A stretch of 64,000 nt of DNA from positions 438,146-502,145 of the forward strand of contig JANRJQ010000010.1 in assembly GCA_033763895.1 (NCBI GenBank), written 5' to 3'. This stretch comes from Chloroherpetonaceae bacterium (GTDB lineage: Bacteria; Bacteroidota; Chlorobiia; Chlorobiales; Thermochlorobacteraceae). The notes below the pieces were generated by a model. The model saw nothing but the letters and a program-made list of their open reading frames with translations, did not search any database and was not told where the DNA came from. A program made the translations under genes and the position numbers. Positions 19,001 through 26,627 of the stretch are shown in pieces (positions within the stretch are counted from its first letter, which is position 1; each line of letters opens with the position of its first letter).

Positions 19001-21151
19001 AAGCTTTTAAGGGAAAAGGGTCTACAAATAGAAATGACTGTCTCCAATGAAGAAATTCCGAGTCGTGCAATTACCTCAGGTATAAAACAACGGGAAAGTG
19101 AAGTTAAGAAGTATTTTGTTACAAAGGGTGTCGCAGACAAGCAAATGACATTTACCGGAGATAAAAAAAGCACTGTAACTAAGTTTAAGGTAGTTAAGTT
19201 TGAAAAAATCATAGAAACAAAAACTGAATCTAAGAAAGAGTTTAAATCAGAAGTACCTAAAGACTCAGTAAGTGTATCTGCAAGAACTTTTGACGGTCTT
19301 TTTACAACAATTGGAACTCAAGTCCAATTAAGTATTCAATTTGTTAAGGATACCGAGGTAATCAGTTCACAAAATGTAGAATTGGATAGTTTATCATCTT
19401 ATCTAAACCGACACTCAGATGAGGTGGTTGAAATAACTACATCTAACTTTGGTATAAATAAAAAAGGTGCCGCACTGAAAAGGATATCTGATTTACGAAA
19501 CAAATCCGTTAAAGAGTTTCTTATCAGCAAAGGTGTAAAAAATGAGCAGATTCGGTTTGCAAAAACCAGTAATAATAACGCTACGGCAAAATTAGTAGAA
19601 AAATTGAATAAACCAGTGGTAATGGTTGATTCGGCTAAGTCTAATCCAACCGACTCGGTCAAATCGAAAACCATTGAAACTCCAAAAGAGATTAGAAGTT
19701 TCAGAGGATCTTTAAGGGATAATCAATCATATGTGAAAATTTTCGTTGCCTTCGGTAAAGATAAATCGGAGTTAATAACTAAAGATTCTGAACTAGATAG
19801 TTTAATCGTTGAAATAAAGGATAGAACAGGTTATACTTTTGAGGTGCAGCCTTCGAATCAACAATTAACTAAAAAAGGTGCACAAGCAAAGAGGATTACT
19901 GATGCTAGAGCACTTTCTGTGGTTAAGTATTTGTCATCAAATGGAATACCTCAAAAACAACTTATAATAAATAAAACTGCAACTGATTCTGTTACGATAA
20001 AGGTTATCAAAGTTCCGGAAGTCGCAAAAATTGATACACAAAAGACAGTTGGCACCACAATTGGTGACAGTTCAAGTACAACTCTGTTAACTCAAAAAGT
20101 ACCTAATGACTCTGTTCAAAGTGTTCAAGAATCGGTAACCCCTGTAAGAAGTTTTGAGGGAATGTTGACCAAGAAAAATGAAATAGAATTTATTGGTGGA
20201 TTATTATTTGATAAAGATAAATCAACGATAAAAGCTGGTAAAACTATCATAGATAGTTTAGGTAGCTACTTAGCAAGAAATCCTTTACTCGTTGTTGAGA
20301 TTACTATAAGCAACAAAGAAATTTCAAAGAAGGGGGCAGCGGCAAAAAAAATCATTGATGAAAGGGCAAAAACATTAACCTTACAACTTAAATCTATTGG
20401 GGTTGATTTGAAGAATGTTAAAATTAGTAAAAAAAGCGCTCCAGAAGGATCGGTTAAAGTTCTAGAGGTTAAATCATCAACGCCTTTAATACCAATTGAG
20501 ACCTCAAAACCTGACTCAATAAAATCAGACACATTAAAGTCAGATTCAACATCAAAAGGAAGAACACAAGGTTACAGAAAGTTCAATAAGAAATTCGAAA
20601 GAACTTATGCTATGGTAGTCTTGAATACGAGAGAATTCCTTCAATCAGGTACAAACTCAGATTCTATCCCACCATTTGTGTATTTTAAGAAAAAGTTTGT
20701 ATTCAATGGAGCCATTAAAGATGCTCAGCTTGTAATTTCGAAAGATATTCCGTTTGATGAAGATTCTACTGAAATATACATAAATGGTCGTTTGCTCAAT
20801 AGAGGTTCAAAAATTGTGTACATTGGAGGAGGAGTTTCACCTCAAGATAAGGGTGATCAAGTAATACTTGATTCAACCTACTTAAAGAACACCTCTGAAA
20901 ATCAAGCAATTTATGATGTGAAGAATGATATATTGCCGGGCGAAAATTATATTTCATTGCGGGTACCGGGCTATATACCATCAGAAGGGATAAAACTGGG
21001 AATTTATGTAACTTACTACGGTAAGGTAACGGATGAACAATTAAAAAAGCTATTAAAAGTAGTTCTTGAAGAAAGAAAGAAAGCTAATGAAAAGCTTAAA
21101 GAAGCTGAGTTGGAGCAAATCAGAAGTCAGCAAAATGTGAATCCAAATTAA
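13061..21151 (+). CDS. Giant secreted TPR protein with six tandem degenerate OmpA-like modules
   Basis: A 2696-residue protein with a signal sequence (KVFLLLVGIVSLSHYELVA). Residues ~190-1030 are TPR-like hairpins such as EAIPYYKKALELI and KNYFAAAKEYERAAL; ~1030-1700 are mostly helical. Residues ~1717-2472 hold six OmpA-like modules, each with a Ld-S-L helix, a strand ending in x-S-N (A-G-N in the first), and an R(A/E)xxV-like helix followed by a G-V/I turn. The last module reads LFDKDKSTIK and IIDERAKTL, close to real OmpA. The Asp that binds diaminopimelate is Asn in all six (N1765, N1875, N1996, N2129, N2266, N2418); the Arg is kept in all six (R1783, R1896, R2011, R2146, R2283, R2435). 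Residues ~2511-2660 form a beta domain (LPGENYISLRVPGY), then a charged helix. It is inferred to be a periplasmic or outer-membrane scaffold; I know no exact match. Confidence 0.8.
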   Translation: MRKYSKVFLLLVGIVSLSHYELVAKNSPEDSVQVNNQEQKRALNMSRLLPKSPLKVVTGDEETDNIFNNYSISQIQIIVDEYEKKYEKAKEQKRILTETSLELGEKFIKVFQDSKVIDEVAMRYADLLYDKLSEEYYAKRAIYDQELVRFLQSNEFKEYQKKVEAFYQDTSGTGTPPQKPKGPEAPDPKLDRIINIYDKIINDLPESPYVADALYGKAFILGERYADYLPLLEQKYNGDDRKAIKEVEDKKNESMTLLQQLSRRYPDSRYTVDAYMLIGEYLFGSKKNQPRKTREAIPYYKKALELISKRGQRSDYYYQAVYKLAWCYYRLGVEEPNEYREAVIYLTQLIDDIEKAEEVYLGKVMPPYVRPDMKNEAMDIMVTCFLQLQRIDNQSTSRTIGSDSTGVERLDRYFGSSKVPRRYAPLIYEKLAEQYTELKENPLKINSIYFALLKRYPKYERAPRIAQRVIDQYKLITENGELQGEAKDKGLEILYEQRNNLFYVYGRNSEWFQNMKRRIDAQKKGRLLSFEDQSVFTSGFDISVLAFTDSISKEALFQNILYSSSRAQVLEEGREATEYSEAIRKDTIKSKVLYQKTVDDIEQYAKLFSRYDSISYYTQFQRAIILEDKLGKIDDALKAYMSIARNFAWDEMPYPLREDSLISYRKYAIGRAYEITNSICEAKKIGFSDPTIDTATRASNLPPLEILPEEQKFIDVVDNYIRLYPHDTVSAFAIFKLANFYRAKGYNDKYKEVNSRLVLYYPIQPIYPSTIVPLMYAAYESGDFSRSEQLAKALYYGPKSGTKQDSLIRREGYRYVGSSINERAKLYESKKNYFAAAKEYERAALSVPDWEYVDEALMKAAETYDSAKATNDAVRLYNYLIKNAKFKKNVVRGYSGIVNSYKLASQYDSVTSSLERISDVYSLPEADTIGLYQVYKVKKDGESFAENALFQSLKTSELVSEKTNNWNNSIRLSDKFLARYPNSPNASKIAFNKIEQFRKSGNMKGVEEAYGQFADNYPDDPLGVYAYFRRGEMREKELDTTGAKTEFGKVIARQAELKQKKKDNGSTQIYSAESIYKLKNYQLSSFLQAPIKMIILDKAFEEIKISDEPSQSSKTVASTKKTRQQIKQDSIAKLKRDTIRAIRYDSQAKDSKKKFLDSLIFALAGSNTYRSIDAFYSDAYLNEEVALQYEKLPDTLKKAKNREGKQIPAGVAKAGVEALANDDAANFFGNAGVSYITTIKKMLAFRDDFLKNPTPDSAKEFSKELYSILNQKATGIDLTNTDSINSKLLTLKPLVDRWISEEGKSPPDSVFLASIEGSLVKARRKVSEMYFKAAKLKEKNAYLFLDIPVPIDIKNKVLRRTVGKGRTKSTIDLFIGDVLELTVLSRFAKEYVQPYAESAINTYKLGVSRTKEKGLGLDQNSEYIKDSEKAIIRLASLSVERVDSIARLALGLFDNLDREYRNRLDSIKNQTAGDTRFLSLRSAKMQQVITVFNALVNDALGQYSKAFQLLRESNSADTLRIANKASKFVYELGELSLHRSDSLIQRVKRYNEIANYFDPQTGENKYWYGEAALQYQPVANLYKSVAQLILQNSVILIDEYQIQNEYTQKSLELLVESDRVKYLRLLGTESIQELLDVSPTGWTYSTSIPEEDTYEWFKNTYPKSNNWQPATVNEEVKKLQIIETKKSGNDTLTSYKDIDVAAIWFTARKVSYAPPRFAVKGDVFNIRMKFNNAGDSILSGRSTLDSVASVIANKPDYLVEYKAGNFEIPTTQQKNYDKILKQRETLITKIFLNAGVKTNQFKLVPTGSERFTSLRLIKAEPVSYENFVNEGDIKVTFIEFANTEINVAEGMQEIDSLAAKLVRSPEYIIELTVSNKLPKLDKKTGKTLRTQTVKERESELKQQLVLKGANPNQILVSGNAGSEETKVKLIRFRIPPPVSYEDVTAIGDERVLDKVKFSYNEKAFKSSITGGQVLLDSLVAKLLREKGLQIEMTVSNEEIPSRAITSGIKQRESEVKKYFVTKGVADKQMTFTGDKKSTVTKFKVVKFEKIIETKTESKKEFKSEVPKDSVSVSARTFDGLFTTIGTQVQLSIQFVKDTEVISSQNVELDSLSSYLNRHSDEVVEITTSNFGINKKGAALKRISDLRNKSVKEFLISKGVKNEQIRFAKTSNNNATAKLVEKLNKPVVMVDSAKSNPTDSVKSKTIETPKEIRSFRGSLRDNQSYVKIFVAFGKDKSELITKDSELDSLIVEIKDRTGYTFEVQPSNQQLTKKGAQAKRITDARALSVVKYLSSNGIPQKQLIINKTATDSVTIKVIKVPEVAKIDTQKTVGTTIGDSSSTTLLTQKVPNDSVQSVQESVTPVRSFEGMLTKKNEIEFIGGLLFDKDKSTIKAGKTIIDSLGSYLARNPLLVVEITISNKEISKKGAAAKKIIDERAKTLTLQLKSIGVDLKNVKISKKSAPEGSVKVLEVKSSTPLIPIETSKPDSIKSDTLKSDSTSKGRTQGYRKFNKKFERTYAMVVLNTREFLQSGTNSDSIPPFVYFKKKFVFNGAIKDAQLVISKDIPFDEDSTEIYINGRLLNRGSKIVYIGGGVSPQDKGDQVILDSTYLKNTSENQAIYDVKNDILPGENYISLRVPGYIPSEGIKLGIYVTYYGKVTDEQLKKLLKVVLEERKKANEKLKEAELEQIRSQQNVNPN

Positions 21152-21152
21152 A

Positions 21153-21509
21153 ATGCGCACAATTATGCTTAAAATATTTCTAATGCTGCTATGTTTTTTC
21201 ACCACGGTCTCAATTTCTGCTCAAACTAAGACGGAAAAAAAGGGGAAAACAACGGTTAAAGTAGAAAAAAAAGCGGGTGAGAACAAAGATGTTACCTTAA
21301 AAGCGATTGAAATCAAGATTACTGTACCAGTTCCTAGGATCAAATTTGTAATGGAAAGGGTTCAACTTGAAGCAAATGTAGATCACAAGAGATTTGGTGA
21401 TATTTCTTATGAAATCAATGAACAGGGTAGAAAAATTATGCACAGTAATAAAATTACCGACCGACCAGTGAGAATTTCTAATCGAACATTAACCTCAATT
21501 AGCCGGTAA
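21153..21509 (+). CDS. Small secreted protein of unknown function, last gene of the envelope locus
   Basis: A 118-residue protein with a signal peptide (MLKIFLMLLCFFTTVSISAQ), a Lys-rich linker (KTEKKGKTTVKVEKKAGE), and a C-terminal ~60-residue basic domain (KITVPVPRIKFVMERVQLEANVDHKRFGD is the start of it, read in parts). It begins one base after the stop of the giant gene and is thus translationally coupled to it. The start may be MRT at 21153 or MLK at 21165. I do not recognise a family. Its position suggests a small periplasmic subunit or chaperone of the same complex. A hairpin terminator follows. Confidence 0.7.
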   Translation: MRTIMLKIFLMLLCFFTTVSISAQTKTEKKGKTTVKVEKKAGENKDVTLKAIEIKITVPVPRIKFVMERVQLEANVDHKRFGDISYEINEQGRKIMHSNKITDRPVRISNRTLTSISR

Positions 21510-21534
21510 ATCATTTATACAAAAAATCTTTATA

Positions 21535-21562
21535 AAAAAGGGGCATTTTGCCCCTTTTTTAT
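21535..21562. terminator. Bidirectional terminator between the envelope locus and lolD
   Basis: AAAAAGGGGCA pairs to TGCCCCTTTTT around a TTT loop, with an A-run on one side and a T-run on the other. It can end the plus-strand locus and the minus-strand dacB-lolD unit, whose stop codon lies at 21559-21561. Confidence 0.85.
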
Positions 21563-22272
21563 TTGACACGAATTAAACTCCCATTCTTCATTTCAAATGC
21601 TCTGGAAGTAAGTGAAGCATATTTTTCACTGTGTGTTACAATTAGAAAAGCTACTTTTTCTTTCTCTGAGATAGATAAAATTAATTGATAAATCAAATCA
21701 CCGGTATCTGAATCTAAATTTCCGGTAGGCTCATCAGCAAAAATAATACGAGGTTTATTAATGAGAGCTCTACATAAAGAAACTCTTTGTTGCTCACCAC
21801 CAGATAATTGGGATGGTAAATGGTTTAGTCGATCTCCCATTCCTACACTATCAAGTAATCGAATCGCTTCTGAGGCAGATTTTTTTTTGTCGCCAGATTT
21901 AATATAAAGAGGAAATGCCACATTTTCTTGAGCGGTAAAGTCCTCCATCAGGTGATGGAACTGAAAAACAAAACCTAAAAAGTTATTTCGATATGACGTT
22001 AATTCTTTTTGATTAAGAGAATACCCTTTTTGTTTTGTGATTAGTGTATTTTCATAGTAAATAGAACCAGAGTCAGGTAAATCCAAAGTTGCAAGAATGT
22101 TCAATAAAGTTGTTTTTCCACAACCTGATTTACCAATTATCGAGACGGTTTCTGAAGGAAATAAATCAAGGGATACATTCTTAAGTATTTCGAGAGATCT
22201 TATTTCATTATTAAAAAATTTAGAAAGACCTACTGCTTTTAATACCGGAGAAAGAGAATCATTAACTTTCAT
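21559..22272 (-). CDS. lolD: ABC transporter ATP-binding protein, LolD type
   Basis: A 237-residue ATPase with Walker A GKSGCGKT (47-54), Q-loop VFQFHHL, signature LSGGEQQR, Walker B IIFADEPTGNLD, and the H-loop THSE. The FQFHHLM and DEPTGNLDS wording is typical of the LolD/MacB/FtsE group; LolD powers release of lipoproteins from the inner membrane to LolA. The membrane partners LolC/LolE are not next to it, so the assignment to lipoprotein export is from family resemblance only. The ATG at 22272 overlaps the dacB stop by one base (TGATG), so translation is coupled. A TTG one codon earlier is an alternative start. Confidence 0.85.
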   Translation of the reverse strand: MKVNDSLSPVLKAVGLSKFFNNEIRSLEILKNVSLDLFPSETVSIIGKSGCGKTTLLNILATLDLPDSGSIYYENTLITKQKGYSLNQKELTSYRNNFLGFVFQFHHLMEDFTAQENVAFPLYIKSGDKKKSASEAIRLLDSVGMGDRLNHLPSQLSGGEQQRVSLCRALINKPRIIFADEPTGNLDSDTGDLIYQLILSISEKEKVAFLIVTHSEKYASLTSRAFEMKNGSLIRVK

Positions 22273-23735
22273 CAAATCTCAAGAAGTAATTTGCAAATTC
22301 GATCTTCAATCGCTTTTACAGATTTTCTATTAGTTCCATTACAAATAATGGCAAACATCATGTTTGAGCCATTACGACTTTTAAGATAACCAGAAAGTGA
22401 AATTACACCACTAATAGAACCTGTTTTTGCGCGAATGTTAGTAGCAAGTTCGTGATTAATGCGGTCAGCAAGTGTCCCGTCCACAGTTGGTATTGATAAT
22501 GACTCATAGTATTCTTCAAAATATGGAGACTTTTCTTGCATATAATTCATAACCTTAACTAGGACTAAAGGGGTAACAGCATTATCATGTGAAAGACCTG
22601 AGCCGTCAGCTAACTTAAACGATTTTGGGGAAAGTCGAACTTTATCAATTAAAAATCGAGAAACAATTTCAAGACCTTTCTCAATTGTACCCTCACCTAA
22701 GTATTCTGCACCAAGCGTACGTAAAACTTGATCTGCATAAAAATTATCAGATTCTTTATTCAGTACTTTTAGCATTTCTGTTAGAGGCAGTGAATAATAG
22801 GTGTAAATATGTTGCCAATTTGTACGATCAATTTTATATGAGTAATTAATTTTCTCAACTTCAGATTGAGTTTCACTGACAATTTGACGGATTTTAAGCT
22901 CTTTAAGTAATAAATTTGCACAATAGATATTTGGCTCAATTGTTGTCTTTTGGAGGTTTTTACCTCTCCTTAAACCATATCGAATTAATCGCTTTTTGCC
23001 ATTTTTGGTTTTCACGTATCGGTATCGTGATACTTTTGCAACTTGATTTGCATCAGCTCTTTTAAAGTTTGCTACCGTAAAAAATTTAACGGGTTGATAT
23101 TCATCATTTTCTTCTTTACCAAAATTTCCGACATAATAACTATTATCTAAAATTACTTCACCTGCAATTTGATGGATTCCCATTGAAACTAAAGTATCAA
23201 CCCAAGATTGAACAATCTCATTCATCCTTTTATCAAAAAATCCAGAAAGGATTGGGTCTGCACTTCCCGAGAGAATTAGGTTGCCTTGCAAAACCCCATT
23301 TTGAATTGGTCCATCAATAAACAATTGAGTCTGTATTTGAAAATTAGGTCCAAGTTTAACAAGGGCAATAGCAGATGTTACAAGCTTCAGGTTTGATGCT
23401 GGCTTAAACAAATTTGTTGAATTTCTTTCGTAAACTAATTTACCATCTAAGGTTTGTATGGCCACACCAAACTTTCCTCTTCTAACAGTGCGTAAAATCT
23501 GATCAATCTTTCGAGAAGCTTCTTCTAATCTTTCGTCTTCAGACTCACCTGACAGAACAAAAGATGTAGAATGATTGCGTGAAGGCTTTTTCTTTCTTAA
23601 GTTTTCATCTAAGCTATTGCTAAGAAGAGATGTAGATGTGGTGAAAAGAAATAGTAAAATAAAAAGGATCTTTTCATTCCGGAAAAAATTCACAATCAGG
23701 TAGTGATTTATCATGTCAAAATGACTTAAATTCAT
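22272..23735 (-). CDS. dacB: D-alanyl-D-alanine carboxypeptidase/endopeptidase (PBP4, S13 family)
   Basis: A 487-residue penicillin-binding protein of the S13 family. The motifs are SxxK at S114-K117 (KPASNLKLVT), SxN in ESDNFYADQVLR, and KTG in IRAKTGSISGV. These enzymes trim pentapeptides and cut peptide cross-links in peptidoglycan. A hydrophobic segment near residues 22-40 is the signal peptide or anchor; the true start could be M8 at 23714. It is the first gene of a pair with lolD (one-base overlap), although the jobs differ. Alanine racemase, which supplies D-alanine for its substrate, lies 18 kb away. Confidence 0.92.
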   Translation of the reverse strand: MNLSHFDMINHYLIVNFFRNEKILFILLFLFTTSTSLLSNSLDENLRKKKPSRNHSTSFVLSGESEDERLEEASRKIDQILRTVRRGKFGVAIQTLDGKLVYERNSTNLFKPASNLKLVTSAIALVKLGPNFQIQTQLFIDGPIQNGVLQGNLILSGSADPILSGFFDKRMNEIVQSWVDTLVSMGIHQIAGEVILDNSYYVGNFGKEENDEYQPVKFFTVANFKRADANQVAKVSRYRYVKTKNGKKRLIRYGLRRGKNLQKTTIEPNIYCANLLLKELKIRQIVSETQSEVEKINYSYKIDRTNWQHIYTYYSLPLTEMLKVLNKESDNFYADQVLRTLGAEYLGEGTIEKGLEIVSRFLIDKVRLSPKSFKLADGSGLSHDNAVTPLVLVKVMNYMQEKSPYFEEYYESLSIPTVDGTLADRINHELATNIRAKTGSISGVISLSGYLKSRNGSNMMFAIICNGTNRKSVKAIEDRICKLLLEI

Positions 23736-23805
23736 TTCATAAATTTCTAAGTAGAGCCGAAATGTAAGAAAAAATAATAGAAAATAAAAAATATCGCTTT
23801 AATAA

Positions 23806-24402
23806 ATGACAAAGAATATCCCTTTTAATAAAACCTATTTTATGTTGATTTTTTATCTGCTTCTTTGCGGAATCTTATTTCAAATAGCAAAAGGGTATCA
23901 TTTGTTTAATTTTAAAGAAGGACAGCATTTGAGAAGAACATACAAAAAGCAAGAAGCTGTTTATTGTACTCACAACATTCATGTTTCTTATTTGAAAATC
24001 GCCATTGAAGGAAAAAATGGTATGATGAAAATTTCTTTCTTTAAAGACGATTTAACGCTTGCACTTCAATCATTTTCTCATGAATTCTCAAGTTTAGAGC
24101 CTTCTACTAAATTGGATAGTATCTTTAGATTATATCTCCGAAACAAACTCGAACTTGCAGTTTCAGGAAAATCTGTAAAACTTGGTATTATATCAAGTGG
24201 TGAAGAAGGAGATATGTGGTGGTATCAGTTAGAGTTTAATTCGAATTCGGAAATTAAAGAATTTGACATTTTGAATTCTTGTCTAATGGAACTCTATGAC
24301 GATCAAAAGAACATTATTCAAGTTATGCACTTCCCTAAGGAAAAGACTTATTCCTATTATTGTATCGCGGGTTCAAATCGATATAGAGTAAAACTTGAAT
24401 AG
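23806..24402 (+). CDS. DUF6702 family protein
   Basis: A 198-residue protein with an N-terminal hydrophobic segment (YFMLIFYLLLCGILFQIAKGY), so it is membrane-anchored or secreted. The body follows the DUF6702 pattern: HNIHVSYLKIAIE, ISFFKDDLTLAL, YLRNKLELAVSGK, GDMWWYQLEF, DILNSCLMELYDDQKNIIQV. Family members in Bacteroidota are of unknown function, often small, beta-rich and exported. The gene stands alone, divergent from dacB with about 70 bases of AT-rich spacer. No role can be given. Confidence 0.7.
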   Translation: MTKNIPFNKTYFMLIFYLLLCGILFQIAKGYHLFNFKEGQHLRRTYKKQEAVYCTHNIHVSYLKIAIEGKNGMMKISFFKDDLTLALQSFSHEFSSLEPSTKLDSIFRLYLRNKLELAVSGKSVKLGIISSGEEGDMWWYQLEFNSNSEIKEFDILNSCLMELYDDQKNIIQVMHFPKEKTYSYYCIAGSNRYRVKLE

Positions 24403-24531
24403 TGTCAGTCTCTGTTAAGGCAGATCATTTTGCAAAAAATTACTTAATCAATAGTTTACAAGTATTGCAATTTATAACTTGCATTGATCAATAAGAATAA
24501 AGAACATTTCCGAAATCAACCTAATAATCTT

Positions 24532-26625
24532 ATGGCGTTTGCTGAACTTCAAGAAGAAAGAAAAAAAACTGCTAAGTCAAAATCTGGAGGAAAGACGAAT
24601 CGTAACCTCTTAAAGCGATTTAGCAAGAATGAGTTGTTGGATATTTATATCCTGATGAATCAAGGAAGAAGAGTCGATGAAAAGCTTCTTATTATGCTAA
24701 AGCAAGGAAAGGCGTCTTTTCACATTGGTGTTTCAGGTCATGAAGCGGTTCAAATTGCAGTTGGTAAGCACCTGAAAGGTGGCTACGACTGGTCTTATCC
24801 ATACTACCGAGACTTAGCTTTTTGTATGGCTTTAGGATTTACACTCGAAGAGGTAATGTTAGATTTTCTTGCAAAGGCTGAGGCACCAAGCACGGCGGGA
24901 CGGCAAATGTACGCGCATTGGGGGCACAAAGACTTGAGAATTGTGTCACAATCATCTCCAACAGGTACTCAGTATCTACAGGCTGTTGGAACTGCAATTG
25001 CTTGTAAAAGGGAAAATATGAAGTTTGGAAGAGATGAAGTCGTCTATGTCTCAAGCGGCGAAGGAACAACTTCTCAAGGAGATTTTCATGAGGCACTCAA
25101 CTGGGCTTCAAGAGACAAGCTTCCAGTATTATTTCTTATTCAAGATAATGGGTATGCGATTTCCGTTCCTATAGAAGAGCAAACTGCTGGAAACTCGGTA
25201 TATAAGTTAACCTCGGGATATGAAGGGTTAACCCGCTTTGACTTAAATGGAAACGATTTTTTTGAGAGTTATGATGTTGCAAAAGAAGCTGTGGGATTGC
25301 TAAGATCCGGAAAAGGTCCTGTACTTATTAACGCAAAAGTTGTCAGACTGTTACCTCATTCCTCTTCTGACGATCACAATAAATACAGAGATGCAATAGA
25401 GTTAGAGGAAGATAAAAAAAACGATTGCTTGCATATTTATGAAAAAGCTCTTGTAGATGAAAAAATTATAAGTAAAGAAGAATTATTTGAAATCAAGAAT
25501 TCTACTAAAGTTAAAATTGATGACGCTGCAGATTGGGCAGATAAAAGGCCAGACCCAACAGTAGAAACCATCACAAATCACATTTTCAGCGAAAAGGCGT
25601 TTGGATTTGAGTATGAATTGAACTCGAATGTTGGACAACCTATTGTAATGGTTGATGCAATCAATAGAGCATTGGAAGAAGAACTTGATTATAACCCCAA
25701 AATGCTTGTCTATGGAGAGGATGTTGCGGGCGGAAAAGGAGGCGTATTCACTGCAACACGAGGTTTGACAACCAAATTTGGAAAAGAACGAGTTTTTAAT
25801 TCTCAATTGGCAGAAAGTTCGATAGTTGGAACTGCAATTGGTTTAGCAATTGCGGGTTATAAACCGGTCGTTGAAATTCAATTTGGAGACTACATATTTC
25901 CGGCGATGATGCAAATTCGAAATGAGCTTGGATATATGAGATATCGTTCATATGGGGCTTGGAGTTGCCCGGTTGTCATTCGTGTTGCAGTAGGAGGATA
26001 TATTCACGGGGCGCATTACCATTCACAAAATATTGAATCGATTTTCGCGCATTGCCCCGGAATAAAGATTGTTTTCCCATCAACTGCGCAAGATGCAAAA
26101 GGTTTATTGAAAACGGCATGTCGCTCTGATGATCCTATACTATTTTTAGAACACAAATATTTATACCGTCAGAATTTTTCGAAATCACCGGAGCCTTCTG
26201 CAGATTATTTTGTAGAAATCGGAAAAGCAAGGGTGGCTAAAGTTGGAAATGACGCAACGGTTATTACTTACGGAGCATTGGTACAAAGAGCCCTTGAAGC
26301 TGCAAGAAGAATCGAAAATGAATTGGGCTTTTCAATAGAGGTCATTGATCTTCGTTCAATTATTCCTTATGATAAAGACGCTATTCTAAAATCGGTAAAT
26401 AAAACAAGCAAAGTGCTCGTCGCACATGAAGATAATTTAACTCAAGGATTTGGAGCAGAAATCGCTGCGTTTATTTCTGAAAACGCCTTTACCTCTTTGG
26501 ATGCACCAGTGATGAGAATTGGTGCATTAGATACCCCAGTTCCATATCATCCAGATCAAGAAGAGGCCGTGTTGCCCAATGACAAATTGATTTATGAAAC
26601 TCTTAAAAGATTGGTTCAATATTAA
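24532..26625 (+). CDS. Fused alpha/beta E1 subunit of a branched-chain 2-oxoacid dehydrogenase
   Basis: A 697-residue thiamine-diphosphate enzyme. The alpha half carries [11 protein letters not shown] and the TPP-binding motif near residue 176 ([17 protein letters not shown]). The beta half begins near residue 366 ([13 protein letters not shown]) and shows [32 protein letters not shown] and [11 protein letters not shown]. Separate subunits in most bacteria, E1 alpha and beta are often fused in the Bacteroidota/Chlorobiota. The enzyme decarboxylates 2-oxoisovalerate and related acids and passes the acyl group to an E2; no E2 or E3 gene lies nearby. I chose the ATG at 24532; the frame is open to a TTG at 24484. 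dapD follows after two bases. Confidence 0.9.
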   Translation: MAFAELQEERKKTAKSKSGGKTNRNLLKRFSKNELLDIYILMNQGRRVDEKLLIMLKQGKASFHIGVSGHEAVQIAVGKHLKGGYDWSYPYYRDLAFCMALGFTLEEVMLDFLAKAEAPSTAGRQMYAHWGHKDLRIVSQSSPTGTQYLQAVGTAIACKRENMKFGRDEVVYVSSGEGTTSQGDFHEALNWASRDKLPVLFLIQDNGYAISVPIEEQTAGNSVYKLTSGYEGLTRFDLNGNDFFESYDVAKEAVGLLRSGKGPVLINAKVVRLLPHSSSDDHNKYRDAIELEEDKKNDCLHIYEKALVDEKIISKEELFEIKNSTKVKIDDAADWADKRPDPTVETITNHIFSEKAFGFEYELNSNVGQPIVMVDAINRALEEELDYNPKMLVYGEDVAGGKGGVFTATRGLTTKFGKERVFNSQLAESSIVGTAIGLAIAGYKPVVEIQFGDYIFPAMMQIRNELGYMRYRSYGAWSCPVVIRVAVGGYIHGAHYHSQNIESIFAHCPGIKIVFPSTAQDAKGLLKTACRSDDPILFLEHKYLYRQNFSKSPEPSADYFVEIGKARVAKVGNDATVITYGALVQRALEAARRIENELGFSIEVIDLRSIIPYDKDAILKSVNKTSKVLVAHEDNLTQGFGAEIAAFISENAFTSLDAPVMRIGALDTPVPYHPDQEEAVLPNDKLIYETLKRLVQY

Positions 26626-26627
26626 TC

